64,000 bases of DNA from Tragulus kanchil (GCA_022376925.1 JAIOJX010000031.1:135116854-135180853); one strand, 5' to 3'. Counted from the first letter of the stretch, positions 1-29,290 are shown. Numbers and translations: made by a program. Notes: a model not told the origin generated them from the sequence alone.

Positions 1-190
1 GCTTCCTGGTAGCTCAATAAAGAACAGGGGGACCTGGAGAATTCTAACACAGAAGAAACAGGTTACAGACTGAACACATAGCCACAACTTTATAGATGTG
101 GGTAGACAAAGTAATAATGCCTCTGTGCACTTTCAGGTTTTGTACACAAGGACATCCCAACTACTGCAAGAACACTAGGGAAAGGAGAAT

Positions 191-268
191 TTCCTAGCAG
201 TCCAACTGGTTAGGATTTGGTGTGTTCACTGCCAGGCCCAGGTTCAATCCCTGGTCAGGGATGTACAT
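191..268 (+). mobile_element. CHR-type tRNA-derived SINE, partial
   Basis: CTAGCAGTCCAACTGGTTAGG and GGTTCAATCCCTGGTCAGGG give the A- and B-box parts of the SINE head. Confidence 0.75.
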
Positions 269-1163
269 TATACTCTATGATAAGTTCATGCTGAGAAATG
301 ACTTAGGTCATACATGTAACTAGGAAGTTGGGGTTTTGAACCACAAGTTATCAGCTAGAGCTCTGGAGAAGGAAGGGAGGCTGGAGACTGAGTCCCATGT
401 AGAGCAATTCAGCCAGTCACGGTTCTGTAATAAAGGCCAATTAAAAATCCTGGACACCGAGGCTCTGGTGCAGTTCCTGGGTTGGTGACACTCTGGGCAC
501 ATGCTGCCAGTTACCGACTCCTGGAGGTAGCGAGCCTCTGAAGACATGGAAGCTTGTGTTTGGAACACCTCCAGCCCCTCTTCTGATCTGTATCCTCTGT
601 CTATAACTAACATGATTTGTGAGAATAGGTTCTAGGAAGTTTTTGTGAGTCTTTCTGGCAAATCAGTGACCTGAGGGTGGGCTGGGAGGTCCCTCAACTT
701 TCAGCTGGTTCAGAAGACCAAGGCCGACTCGGCAGCCCAGGAGCTCTACGGTCCTAACTTTGTGCAGAAGAGGCCGGGGCATCCTACTTGTACCACAGGA
801 GTTGCCACAGAGACGGTGGGAAGGACGCTACAGCCTAAGGAGACAGTGCACAAAGGCCCCAGAAGCCATAAGGCTGGTTCTGAGTCCCGTGGTTTTGACC
901 TGGATCACCACGAAAACTCCCAGGACAGGGCTCATAAGGCAGGAGGTGAGCAGGACACCACAGACATGTTGGGTCTGTTACGCCCGAACAGTTTGGTGAG
1001 AAGACTAGCAAAATACACGTGATCTAGATAAAGAAAATGTTAACACTTCACTTAAAGACATTAAAGAGGTGCTATACCAATGAAGAATTTAACATGGGGA
1101 AAGGTGACATTGGAGAGAGATGGTTAAAAGATATGAACTTCTAGTTTTAAGATAAGTAAACTA
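269..1163. other. No gene recognised; possibly an old repeat at 350-720
   Basis: TAATAAAGGCCAATTAAAAA and CTGGGTTGGTGACACTCTGG recall an ancient LTR-like repeat. 700-1020 has overlapping short ORFs in two frames without a recognisable domain. It may be intron of the zinc-finger gene. Confidence 0.4.
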
Positions 1164-1545
1164 GGGCTTCCCTGGTAGCTCAGTGGTGAAGAGTTTACCT
1201 TCCAATGCCAATGCAGGAGACACGAGTTTGATCCCTAATCCGGGAAGACCCCACATGCTGCGGAGTAACTAAGTCCGTGAGCCACAACTATGGAGCCTGT
1301 GCTCTAGAGCCTCAGAGCTGCAACTATGGAGCCCATGTGCTGCAACTACTGAAGCCCGTGTGACCTAGAGCCTGAGTTCCACAAGAGAAGTCACTGAAAC
1401 AAGAAGCCCACTCACCTCAACTAGAGAGTAGCCCCCACTCCCTGCAACTAGAGAAGAGCCTGTGGCAGAAATGAAAACCCAGAATAGCCAAAAAATACAT
1501 GAAAAAAAGAAAAAAAAAGCCCTAAAATGAGAAGAAAAAAAAAGG
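1164..1545 (+). mobile_element. Long tRNA-derived ruminant SINE
   Basis: Head GGGCTTCCCTGGTAGCTCAG, body with CAACTAGAGAGTAGCCCC and AGAATAGCCAAAAAATAC, A-rich tail. Confidence 0.85.
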
Positions 1546-1748
1546 CATTAACATTTTTTTTAAAAAGATAAGCAACCTAGGGATATAATGTACAACTCTA
1601 TGACTATAGACGTTCTTCATATGCTGTATGGTATACAGAAGCATCATTAAGAGGATAATCTTAAGAGTTCTCATCACAAGAAGAACATTTTTTCCCTTTT
1701 GTCTTTTTTACTTTTTATTGTACCTACAAGGGAAGATGGACATTAGCT

Positions 1749-3995
1749 GAACTAATGGTGGTAAGCATTTCACCATATATGTAAATCAAACCATCGTGCT
1801 GTATGCCTTGCGTACAGCCACAGTTCCTCAATAAAATGGGGAAAAAAGGAATTATATGAAACAAACAATTCTATTCAAACAAGTATGTATATTCAGTACG
1901 ATTCTCAATAAAACACCAACTGGGTTATTGTGGAACTCAGTAGTCTGACTGTGGGATCTGCATGAAAAAAATCAAAGAGGTGAGAATAAGGAGAATTACG
2001 AAAAAGGTATCTACCTTAGCATATAACAAGATTTTAGTCCTTAAGACACCATGGTCCTGGTACAGAGACAAGACAAACAGGCAATGGAAAAGGATCAGAG
2101 AGCTCAGAAAACAGACACACATGGAGCTCTGAGGGATGGCAGAGTAGCTGACAGGTAAAAGGAAAAAATACAAAGTAAATGGAGTTAGAAATACTGGTGA
2201 CTTGCTGGGAATGAAAACACTGCTTCACTCCATCCTCACATTCTACCTCAGACCAGAAAGAGCTAAATGTCAAGTGCCAAGCTTAGAATATCTTATTATG
2301 AGAACATCTCTTTTGATACGGGGGCTGGAACAGCAGTCTAGTTTATCATCTGTAACTGACAAAAATATCAGGAATGCACAGAAAAATCCCTACAAACAAG
2401 TTAAGAGAAAAACAGGCATTTTCTATGAAATGACATTTCAAAGAAGAAAACAGCTGTTTTTCAGTACCCACAGAAGATTAACTAGTTTTAGAAACCTCCT
2501 GCTCAATACCCACATCAAATCCAAGGATGCTGAACTCCACTACGTAAAATGGCAGTGTTTGCATATAACCTACACACATCTTCCTGTGTGCTTAAAATCA
2601 TCTCTAGAGTGCTTGTACTATCTAATACAATGTAAACACTACACAAATAGTTATCAGCAGAAGGCAAACTCAAGTTTTGCCTTTTTTGAACTTTCTGGAA
2701 TCTGGCCCTCACTTCCCCATACCAACATCCGAAATCTGTAATTGACTGGATCTGCAGGGGCAGCACCTGCAGACGAGGGGACAACTGTATAAATGGGCCT
2801 AAAGAACTAAAGCTTGTGAACAACGGAGGAAACGCAAGGCAAGCTTACCTAGACAGAATTTTGCCAGTTTGGAACTAATGGTGGTAAGCATTTCACCATA
2901 TATGTAAATCAAACCATCGTGCTGTATGCCTTGCGTACAGCCACAGTTCCTCAATAAAATGGGGAAAAAAGGAATTATATGAAACAAACAATTCTATTCA
3001 AACAAGTATGTATATTCAGTACGATTCTCAATAAAACACCAACTGGGTTATTGTGGAACTCAGTAGTCTGACTGTGGGATCTGCATGAAAAAAATCAAAG
3101 AGGTGAGAATAAGGAGAATTACGAAAAAGGTATCTACCTTAGCATATAACAAGATTTTAGTCCTTAAGACACCATGGTCCTGGTACAGAGACAAGACAAA
3201 CAGGCAATGGAAAAGGATCAGAGAGCTCAGAAAACAGACACATATGGAGCTCTGAGGGATGGCAGAGTAGCTGACAGGTAAAAGGAAAAAATACAAAGTA
3301 AATGGAGTTAGAAATACTGGTGACTTGCTGGGAATGAAAACACTGCTTCACTCTATCCTCACATTCTACCTCAGACCAGAAAGAGCTAAATGTCAAGTGC
3401 CAAGCTTAGAATATCTTATTATGAGAACATCTCTTTTGATACGGGGGCTGGAACAGCAGTCTAGTTTATCATCTGTAACTGACAAAAATATCAGGAATGC
3501 ACAGAAAAATCCCTACAAACAAGTTAAGAGAAAAACAGGCATTTTCTATGAAATGACATTTCAAAGAAGAAAACAGCTGTTTTTCAGTACCCACAGAAGA
3601 TTAACTAGTTTTAGAAACCTCCTGCTCAATACCCACATCAAATCCAAGGATGCTGAACTCCACTACGTAAAATGGCAGTGTTTGCATATAACCTACACAC
3701 ATCTTCCTGTGTGCTTAAAATCATCTCTAGAGTGCTTGTACTATCTAATACAATGTAAACACTACACAAATAGTTATCAGCAGAAGGCAAACTCAAGTTT
3801 TTCCTTTTTTGAACTTTCTGGAATCTGTCCCTCACTTCCCCATACCAACATCCGAAATCTGTAATTGACTGGATCTGCAGGGGCAGCACCTGCAGACGCA
3901 GGGGACAACTGTATAAATGGGCCTAAAGAACTAAAGCTTGTGAACAACGGAGGAAACGCAAGGCAAGCTTACCTAGACAGAATTTTGCCAGTTTG
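1749..3995. repeat. Tandem duplication D1 (period about 1123)
   Basis: Copy 1 1749-2871, copy 2 2872-3995, abutting. Differences are few and four of them lie in the last 190 bases of copy 1 (around 2680-2776). A third partial copy in D2 agrees with copy 2 at those sites, so the end of copy 1 is the deviant one. It duplicates a 179-codon chance ORF. Confidence 0.95.
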
Positions 3996-5818
3996 TTAAT
4001 CAAAAGTCGAAGTGCCTTAGAGTGTCAAAGAAAGAATAGGGCACAGTCAGCAGAACCAAAGAGAATTACAGACAGATCCTGTTTAAAAAAAAAACTCATC
4101 TGTCACCTAAACTTGAAAATTTGCATAGGCTATAATCCAACAATTTTACTCCTAGAAGTAACAAAAGACAAGTCTAATCATGTGCAAGATGACTATACAC
4201 ACTAATGTCCTTGGCCAGCACTGTTTGTGAAAGTGAAAAAAATGTAAAAGCTTAAATGCCCTTGAGAGTGGATGAATATGAGACAGCAGTATTTTTTTAT
4301 TCACTTGCTTTTAGTGTAATAAACTTGGGCACACTTTTATTTTGGGTAGAGAAAGGATAAAGTTACTAAACAAGCAGAAACTAAGAAATAATTTCCCTAA
4401 AAGGTGTACTCTAGACTCTGGATCAAAAACTGGCCATGACGTGTGCTGAGATGTCTTCCGCTAAGTGAGAGGAAAACTACAGCCTGGGGCTGGAGTGAGT
4501 GTGGAAGGGCTGAGGACCAAGCAGGAGGAGGAGGAGGTGCGTTTTTAACAAGGAAACTTGCTAAGGCATCAGGGGCACACGTGGAGAACCTGTGCCGGGA
4601 GGTGGTCACCATCAGGATGGTGGGACACAGGGCCGATGGAGACGTGGGAGCAGTGTCTCGGCTGCGTCCAGTCTCCATCCTGCTGGGACGGCAGGACCGT
4701 GTGCTCCAATGAGGGAGCGGGAGGGAGGAGAGCAAGGATGCTGAACTCCACTACGTAAAATGGCAGTGTTTGCATATAACATACACACATCTTCCTGTGT
4801 GCTTAAAATCATCTCTAGAGTGCTTGTACTATCTAATACAATGTAAACACTACACAAATAGTTATCAGCAGAAGGCAAACTCAAGTTTTCCTTTTTGAAC
4901 TTTCTGGAATCTGTCCCTCACTTCCCCATACCAACATCCGAAATCTGTAATTGACTGGATCTGCAGGGGCAGCACCTGCAGACGCAGGGGACAACTGTAT
5001 AAATGGGCCTAAAGAACTAAAGCTTGTGAACAACGGAGGAAACGCAAGGCAAGCTTACCTAGACAGAATTTTGCCAGTTTGTTAATCAAAAGTCGAAGTG
5101 CCTTAGAGTGTCAAAGAAAGAATAGGGCACAGTCAGCAGAACCAAAGAGAATTACAGACAGATCCTGTTTAAAAAAAAAACTCATCTGTCACCTAAACTT
5201 GAAAATTTGCATAGGCTATAATCCAACAATTTTACTCCTAGAAGTAACAAAAGACAAGTCTAATCATGTGCAAGATGACTATACACACTAATGTCCTTGG
5301 CCAGCACTGTTTGTGAAAGTGAAAAAAATGTAAAAGCTTAAATGCCCTTGAGAGTGGATGAATATGAGACAGCAGTATTTTTTTATTCACTTGCTTTTAG
5401 TGTAATAAACTTGGGCACACTTTTATTTTGGGTAGAGAAAGGATAAAGTTACTAAACAAGCAGAAACTAAGAAATAATTTCCCTAAAAGGTGTACTCTAG
5501 ACTCTGGATCAAAAACTGGCCATGACGTGTGCTGAGATGTCTTCCGCTAAGTGAGAGGAAAACTACAGCCTGGGGCTGGAGTGAGTGTGGAAGGGCTGAG
5601 GACCAAGCAGGAGGAGGAGGAGGTGCGTTTTTAACAAGGAAACTTGCTAAGGCATCAGGGGCACACGTGGAGAACCTGTGCCGGGAGGTGGTCACCATCA
5701 GGATGGTGGGACACAGGGCCGATGGAGACGTGGGAGCAGTGTCTCGGCTGCGTCCAGTCTCCATCCTGCTGGGACGGCAGGACCGTGTGCTCCAATGAGG
5801 GAGCGGGAGGGGAGGAGA
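3645..5818. repeat. Tandem duplication D2 (period about 1087)
   Basis: Copy 1 3645-4732, copy 2 4733-5818. It overlaps D1, so bases 2522-2871, 3645-3995 and 4733-5081 are three copies of one segment. Short homopolymer losses occur in the first 150 bases of copy 2. Contents are intronic or intergenic with no recognised gene. Confidence 0.95.
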
Positions 5819-6361
5819 GAGTCCAGTGAGGGGTGCCATGCCAGGCCTGCTCACGGAGTACTTCTGAGGTCCTTGGGTAGAGGTGTGTGGAGGGCAGAGG
5901 GCAGAGGGCTGGAGTTGCCCCTGTAAGAGCTGTTGGTGGCTGCACAGATGCCCCCAGTCTGGCTGGGCCACCCCAGGGACCAGGACAGGGAAGACCATGA
6001 GTCTACAGTGGCCTCAGCACCACTCCGGCCCTGGTGCCCTCAGCAGCCCAGACATGGGCACGCAGGAGAAAGGTCACTGAGAGGCTTTACCCAGCAGGAG
6101 GGGACGGGGAGGCAGGAAAGGGGAGGCAGAGGAGGGCTGGAGAGGAGCTGGAGAGGAGCACAGGCCTCTTCCTCAAGGGGAAGGTGAGGCGCACTGGTCG
6201 CCGTGACTAATGGGACACGGGTGGTCCCAGCAGCTCACTTCTCACGAGCCACCAACTGCGGAGCAAACACTGTGTTGAGCAGTTTATGCTTGAACATGTC
6301 ATGTGACCACGTCTCCAGCCACCCTGGGACACAGCGACTATCAGGACTGGTGCCTTCAGGA
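5819..6361. other. GC-rich single-copy intron sequence, nothing recognised
   Basis: Between D2 and D3. Purine-rich (GGGGAGGCAGGAAAGGGGAG) with no domain, SINE or splice pair seen. Confidence 0.5.
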
Positions 6362-6876
6362 GTGACCCCCCTCACCACCCACCTGCCCCTCTCCCGGGAC
6401 TGAGGGCTCAGCCCCAGCTCTCCGCCCATGGCCTCAGTGTGGCCAGGGCCCACAGCCTGTCTGGGGTGGGGTGCACATGTGCATGCTGATGGGAGTCGGG
6501 GAGGCATCTCCCCCCTCATCTTCTGCCAGTTGCAGGAGGTCAGGACAGCCTAAAAGCCACATGCTGAACCTGCCCTTATGTCCTGAGCACCGAAACGCCA
6601 GGGTCCCTTGGACACCAAAGCCAGGCTGTAACTCAGCCAAACTCAAGACACAATGAGATCCAGGACTTCCCTGGGACCACAGGGCTGGTGCTTGGCACCC
6701 AGGCCTGAAGCCCAGGACACAGATGAGCTCATACACCTGTCTTCAGGGAGGACACAGAGACCTGGGGTCAAAGGGCTCTGTGGCTTCCGGACCACCAGAG
6801 GCCCCAGCAAGACGCTTCCCAGGGAAGCAGGGCCGGCGGCCTCCGGCAGGGTCTCTGCCCACAGCCTGACTCCTAC

Positions 6877-23441
<16,565 letters not shown>

Positions 23442-23689
23442 AGTGCAGCCTGGCTGGGCGAGGGGAGACCCTGGCGGATCGCCGCCCTCGGCGATGCGGG
23501 CCAGACGGGCGCCACCCTCGGGGCGGCGGGGACCAGGGCCGCGGCTGAGGCCCGGAGCTGGCGAGCGGGGCGCACACCTGGCTGGGGACTCGCGGCCCGT
23601 GCGAAGGCACGAAGGGGATCCGCACCCCACCGCCCTGCTCGGGCCCCACGAAAGGCCGGGGTGCAGCCCGTCAAGCTCCGCCGGCCCCG

Positions 23690-23812
23690 GGGAGACAAAT
23701 GGCGTCCGCAGAGAGAACCCGGAAGTCCCGCCCACGCGCCGCCGGGAACTCCCCCACGCCGGACCGTCATTGGCTAGCGCCCGCACAGCCTGCTGGGTAG
23801 TGTAGTCTCCGC
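23690..23812 (-). promoter_or_regulatory. ZNF264: Core promoter elements of the KRAB zinc-finger gene
   Basis: Reading on the minus strand toward the gene: a ZNF143/STAF-type motif (complement of TGCTGGGTAGTGTAGTC, 23791-23807, giving GACTACACTACCCAGCA), a CCAAT box (ATTGG at 23769-23773), a GC box near 23728-23737, an ETS-like GGAAGT (23721-23726) and a YY1-like AAATGGCGTC (23697-23706). This set is typical of TATA-less CpG promoters of KRAB genes. Exact start site not determined. Confidence 0.6.
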
Positions 23813-24097
23813 GAGATCCCCCGCGACCAGGAGTTGGGGCAGCCAACCCGTCTTCCTCCAGACTAGAAGCTGAAGTCAGCTTCGCGTGCTTCTTTGCGCT
23901 GGATTCAAGTCGGGTGGGCGAGGTGGCGGGGGCGAGAGCGTCCAGGCCTTGACCCAGGGAAACTGAGGCTAGGAGGGCTGGCACGTTGCGTCCCCCGTGA
24001 GGGCACGTGCAAAGGGTGCCGGACTTTGACCTGGGCTTGCAGCTCGCCTCGGGGTCCCTCTTCTGTCAATGCTCCTTCCTGGATCCTCTTCCTCCTC

Positions 24098-24190
24098 CTC
24101 TTTTGTCATCCAGCCTGGCTTGGGAGCTCTTAGTTCCCTGACTAGGGATCGAACCCACACCCCCTGCAGCGGAAGTTCAGGGTGCTAATT
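24098..24190 (-). mobile_element. CHR-type SINE, partial
   Basis: TTAGTTCCCTGACTAGGGAT and CGAACCCACACCCCCTGCAG are the complement of the CHR head. Confidence 0.75.
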
Positions 24191-24364
24191 GAGGTAGATG
24201 GGCTCCAGATTAGACGGTTACAACTAGTTTCCTATTTACATTTCCTGAGATAATATGTAGGTGGATTCCCGTCAAGGCATTTATAATCAGCCTCAGCCTC
24301 CTGTTTGCCCTCTGAAATGGAAGGAACAGAAACAGGGGAAATACCTGTCCCTGTCTCTTGGACA

Positions 24365-24575
24365 CTGTGTTCAAGTTGTGTCCCACGCTTTGGGACCCTG
24401 TGGACTGAGGCCCACCAGGCTCCTTTGTCCATGGGGTTTCCCTGGGCAAGGATACTGGGGTGGGTTGCCATGCCCTCCTCCAGGGGATCGTCCTGAACCA
24501 CAGACTGTACTCTTGTCTCTGGCATCTCCTGCATTGCAGGAGGATTCTTTACCATAGTGTGACCTAGGAAGCTCT
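24365..24575 (-). mobile_element. Bov-tA/Bov-A2-type SINE
   Basis: CAGGCTCCTTTGTCCATGGG, GGGTGGGTTGCCATGCCC and GGAGGATTCTTTACCATAG, complement of the standard body. Confidence 0.88.
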
Positions 24576-24724
24576 TGTAAATGCCTTTAGACAATAGTCA
24601 TAGCAAGGACAAACAGGAGCAGAACCCCTTTTGGGTAAAATCCTACCCCACCCTCCATTTATGGGGGCAAAGGAGACACAACACATGAGCAGAAAGTCTA
24701 CTTGGAGTCAAAAGTCAGGAGACA

Positions 24725-25080
24725 GGACTTCCCAAGTAGCTCAGTGGTGAAGAGTTCGCCTGCCAATGCAGGAGCCAAGGGTTAGACTGGTGATCTGGGA
24801 AGATCCCACATGCTGTGGAGCAGCTAAGTCCATGAGTCACAACTATGGAGCCTGTGCTCTAGAGCCTTGGAGCTGCAACTATGGAGGCCATGTGCTGCAA
24901 CTACTGAAGCCTGTGTGCCTTAGAGACCGAGTTCCACAAGAGAAGTTACTGGAACAAGAAGCCTGCTCACCTCAACTAGAGAGTAACCCCCACTCCCTGC
25001 AACTAGAGAAGAGCCTGCAGCAGCACTGATAACCCAGAATAGCCAATAAACAAACAAATAAATAAAAAAATTTTTAAAAA
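24725..25080 (+). mobile_element. Long tRNA-derived ruminant SINE
   Basis: Head GGACTTCCCAAGTAGCTCAG, body CTCCCTGCAACTAGAGAAG, tail AATAAACAAACAAATAAATA. Confidence 0.88.
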
Positions 25081-25288
25081 GTCACGGGATGACATTAGGC
25101 CATAATGAGTCTTGCTCCTCGCAGAGGCCTTCACTTCAAGATCCATCTTAGCTCTTGTGTGTGTGTGTGCACGCAGAGGAGGGTCCTGAGACAGATTAGT
25201 CAAAAAGGGGGACAAAGCAAGATGACTGGCCATAGGGAAGACAAAGACCCAGAAAACAGACCCCTTGTAGAGGACTTAAACTTCCCAA

Positions 25289-25632
25289 AGGACTTCCCCT
25301 GGTGGTCCAGTGGGTAAGGACACCGCCTTGCACTGCAAGGGGCGCCTGTTCGATCCCTGGCCTGGGAAGATCCCACGTGCCGCGGAGCGGCTGGACTGAT
25401 GTGTCCAATCACCGAGCCGGAGCTCTGGAGCGCATGCGCCCAGAGCCGGGGCTCTGCGACAACAGAGGCCACCGCGATGGGAGGCCCACACGGGCCAAAG
25501 AACAAAGACAGATGAAAATAGAGAAATGAAAGACCAATAGAAGTGGCCCCGCCCCACCCCCCCCTCCCCAACCCGACCCCCGCCCCAAAAATAAATAAAT
25601 AAATAAATAAATCTTTAAAAAAAAAAAAAACA
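25289..25632 (+). mobile_element. CHR-L-type SINE
   Basis: CCCCTGGTGGTCCAGTGGGT head, GATCCCACGTGCCGCGGAGC, GGCCAAAGAACAAAGACAG, tail of AAATA repeats and A-run. Confidence 0.9.
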
Positions 25633-26454
25633 ACAAAAAAAAACCTTCCCAAAGTCGTGACTCTCTCTTTTGAGAGAGAGTTTACCCATGTGCCTTTCCA
25701 CATGCACTTTTCAATAATCTTTTTTACTTTATGTTTTACCTTCTGCCTCCTTGCCTGAATTCATTCTTGACTAGAAAGGCGGGGACTAGGGACTGAAGCC
25801 CTAACTTCTGCCGCCTGTGAGTCAGTGGTTAGGACTCCTGGTCTGGAAACCTAAGACCCTGCCTCCAGCTTCTACTTGCTGCAAGATGCCATTTATTGTG
25901 TGCATCCAAAGTCAAAACCACTGGACCGCCGGTGAATTCCCAAGAGCCTCTTCGCAAAACCTAGCAGGACCCTGTGGAGCTTCCTCTACTCCACACCTCT
26001 CTTGTTTGTTCCCACTCCTTGTTTGTGGAAACAGCTTTAGTTGACTTGACCTCCCTGATTTCCAAACAGTGAGCTCCAGCAGTTAATCATTGTAAGGGGC
26101 AGCAGTTCGAACAAAGAAGAGGTAGTCAAACAGGGAAGGAGAGAGTAACTTAAGCCATAAGTCAACCTAGAGGATAGAGGTCATTAGACTCTCAAGGAAG
26201 ACAGTTAACAATGTCTGATGCACATTTTAAATTTTCTTTCTTTCTTTTTTTTTTTTTACAGAAACCAAATTCCCACCAGGTGGAAACTGCTGACCTCAAA
26301 TACAGACCACAGACTGGCTGGAATCAGAAGACTGATGGTGAGATCCTGGAATACCATCCTGTTGTCTCAGCACCAAACAGTCAGAAAAATCTACATGAGC
26401 TGTCATGCATCCCAGAACCCTCACCCCTAACACTGTCTTTAAAAACCCTTTCCT

Positions 26455-26768
26455 GGAGACTTCCCAGGTGGTTAGGACTCTGTCTGCCAATGCAGTTGAC
26501 ATGGGTGAATCCCCTGGTCTGAGAACAAAGATGCCACATACTGGAGGGCGACCAAGCCCATGTACCACAATTAAGGAAGCCTTCAGGCTCTAGAGCCGTG
26601 GTCAGCAACAAGAGAAGCCCCTGCAGCTCGAGAGTAGCCTGCCCCCTCTGCCACTAGAGAAAGCCCAAGCATAGTAATGAAAAGCCTGTGTGCCATAAGC
26701 AAGACCCAGGGCAGCCAAACGCTAGTAATTAACGATAAATGAATAAATGGTTTTGTTTTGAATAAAAC
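26455..26768 (+). mobile_element. tRNA-derived SINE, diverged
   Basis: GACTTCCCAGGTGGTTAGG, CTGCCAATGCAGTTGACATG and a tail of AAATGAATAAATGG. Confidence 0.75.
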
Positions 26769-26947
26769 CCCTTGCTTGAAGTCATCAAGTTCAGATCTTG
26801 TGAATGTGAGCAGACATTTTCCTTGCTTGGCATCCTGCAATAGACACTACACTTTCTTTCACTGCAACCTGGTGCCAGCAGATTGGCTCTGATGTGCGTG
26901 GACTCAGTGAACCTGAGTTTGATTTCCTAGCATTCTAGGGGAACAGG

Positions 26948-26971
26948 TTTTTTTTTTTTTTTTTTTTTTTT
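26948..26971. repeat. T-homopolymer of 24
   Basis: An uninterrupted T-run, with no clear SINE body attached on either side. Confidence 0.9.
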
Positions 26972-27304
26972 ACAACAGGAAACCAGAAGCCCTGTCCTGA
27001 TGCACTCCACACATGTCCTACTGCACTCCCTGAGTCTTCTACTTAGAGCCTGCTTCATATATAGTTGACCTAGATCACCAGAAGAATGGATTTTCCATCC
27101 CCTGGGATGGAGAAACCATATGTGAAAGAAACCTGGAGGGAAACTCAAGACTCCAGTTTTAACATGGTCAATTTGAAGTGTTTACAGTGTTAGCACTCAC
27201 CTAGAGTCAGACATCCTAGAGTGTGATGTCAAGTGGGCCTTAGCAAGCATCACTAGGAACGGAGCTAGTAAGGTGATGGGATTCCAGCTGAGCTATTTCA
27301 ATGC

Positions 27305-28640
27305 AGTTAAAGAGCTGCAATAAATATGCCAATAAATTTGGGAAGTTCAGCAGTAGCCACGGGACTGGAAAAGGTCAGTTTTCATTCCAGTCTCAAAGAA
27401 GGGCATGCCAAAGAATGTTCAAACTACTACACAACTATACTCATTTCTCACACTAGCAAAGTAATGTTCAAAATCCTCCAAGCTAGGCTTCAACAGCATG
27501 TGAACTTGAAACTTCCAGATGTACAAGCTGGATTTAGAAAAGGCAGAGGAACCAGAGATCAAATTGTCAACATCTTTTGGAGCATAGAAAAAAGCTAAAG
27601 AATTCCAGGAAGACATCCATTTTTGCTTCATGGACTACACTAAAGCCTTTGACTGTGTGGATCACAACGAACTGTGGAAAATTGTTAAAGAAATGGGAAT
27701 ACCAGACCACCTTTCCTGCCACCTTAGAAACCTGTATGGAGGGTAAGAAGCAGCAGAACCAGACATGGAACAACAGACTGGTTCTGAATTGGGAAAGGAG
27801 TATATTAAGGCTGTAGATTGTCACTCTGCTTATTTAACTTGTGTGCAGAGTACATCATACGAAATGCTGGTCTGGATGAAGCACAAGCTAGAATTAAGAT
27901 TGCTGGGAGAAATATCAATAACCTTAGGTATGCAAACAACACCATCCTATGGCAGAAAGCAAAGAGGAATGAAAGAGTCTCTTGATAAAGGTGAATGAGG
28001 AGAGTGAGACAGCTGGCTTAAAATTCAATATTCGAAAACTAAGATCACAGCATCCAGTCCCATCACTTCATGGCAAACAGAGAGGTAAAAAATGGAAACA
28101 GTGACAGACTTTATTTTCTTGGGCTCTAAAATCACTGTGGATGGTGACTGCAGCCATGAAATTAAAAGACGCTTGCCCCTTGGAAGAAAAGCTATGACAA
28201 ACTTAGACAGCATATTAAAAAGCAAAGACATCACTTTGCCCACAAAGATCTGTATAGTCAAAGCTATGGCTTTCTTAGTAGTCATGTATGGATGTGAAAG
28301 TTGGACCATAAAGACGGTGGAGTACTGAAGAATTGATGCTTTCAAATTGTGGTGCTGGAGAACACTCTTCAGAGTCTCCTGGACAGCAATGAGATCAAAC
28401 CAGTCCATCCTAAAGGAAATCAGCACCGAATATTCATTGGAAGGACTGATGCTGAAGCTCCAATCCTTTGGCCACCTGATCCAAAGAGATGACTCATTGG
28501 AAAAGACTTTGATCCTGGGAAAGATTGAGGGCAGGAGGAGAAGAGGGCAGCAGAGGACGAGATGGTTGGATGCCATCACTGACTCAATGGACATGAGTTT
28601 GAGCAAACTCTGGAGGACAGGGAAGCCAGGTGTGCTGCTA
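27305..28640 (+). mobile_element. BovB (RTE) LINE, 5'-truncated and degenerate
   Basis: Reverse-transcriptase remnants in shifting frames: QAGFRKGRGTRDQIVN (27519-27567), FMDYTKAFDCVDHNELW (about 27627), LGSKITVDGDCSHEIKRR (about 28119), AITDSMDMSLSKLW (about 28574). Stops and frameshifts throughout. BovB is shared by ruminants and some reptiles, which supports the taxonomic call. Confidence 0.93.
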
Positions 28641-28674
28641 TCCATGGAGCTGCAAGTTGGATATGCCTTAGTGA

Positions 28675-29085
28675 CTGAGCAACATGAGAGATTTATTTCA
28701 AAGAATTGGCATATACAGTTGTGGGGCCCAGCAAATCCAGAATCCACAGGGCAGAGGATAGACTGGAAACTGTAGCCAGGAGTAAAGCTGCAGTCTTCAG
28801 GCTGAATTTGTTCCACAGGGAAGCCTCACTTTTCCTCTCAAGGCCTTACAATTGATTGGATAAGGCACACTCAGTTAATCAAGATAAAATCCTTTGCTTA
28901 AAAGATTGGATAATCAGTGACTAACCATTGTAGACATTGAGCACATCAACAGAATACCTTCACAGCAACACTTTGATTACTGTTGGATCCAATGACAGAG
29001 TAGCATAGCCTAATTTACACATAAAACAAGCCATCCTATTCCACTGCTTGTCAACTTGGCACGCATACATACCAACCAAGACCAT
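28675..29085. repeat. Probable ancient repeat, family not settled
   Basis: CTCAAGGCCTTACAATTGATTGG and the text to TAATTTACACATAAAAC resemble an old mammalian interspersed repeat often seen next to L1 tails. I cannot name the family with confidence. Confidence 0.4.
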
Positions 29086-29171
29086 ACTTAATCTCCAAAT
29101 GAAGACAGGCTTCTGCCTAACCAGATCAAGTGTGGTATTGATCCATGGTTTGATACATGATATTACATATG

Positions 29172-29290
29172 ATAGCATCACGGACTCAATGGACATGAAT
29201 GTGAGCAAATTCTGTGAGACAGGGGAGGAGAGAGGAGCCTGCTGGGCTGCAAAGAGTTGGACATGACGCATAGTCTGAACAGCAACAACA
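29172..29290 (+). mobile_element. BovB 3' tail fragment
   Basis: CATCACGGACTCAATGGAC, GAGCCTGCTGGGCTGC and GAGTTGGACATGACGC correspond to the BovB 3' end, the part also used by Bov-A SINEs. Ends in CAACAACAAC. Confidence 0.85.

Noticed and set aside
690..1022. Possible processed pseudogene (overlapping frames near 760-1022)
   Set aside because: No domain or family recognised, and frames in two phases overlap. A protein search would be needed to support it.
2202..2741. 179-codon open frame, repeated at 3325-3864
   Set aside because: No recognisable domain, AT-rich composition, and its apparent duplication comes from D1. Treated as a chance frame.
28025..28816. 263-codon minus-strand frame
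   Set aside because: It is antisense to the BovB reverse-transcriptase remnant; the recognisable protein signal is on the plus strand.
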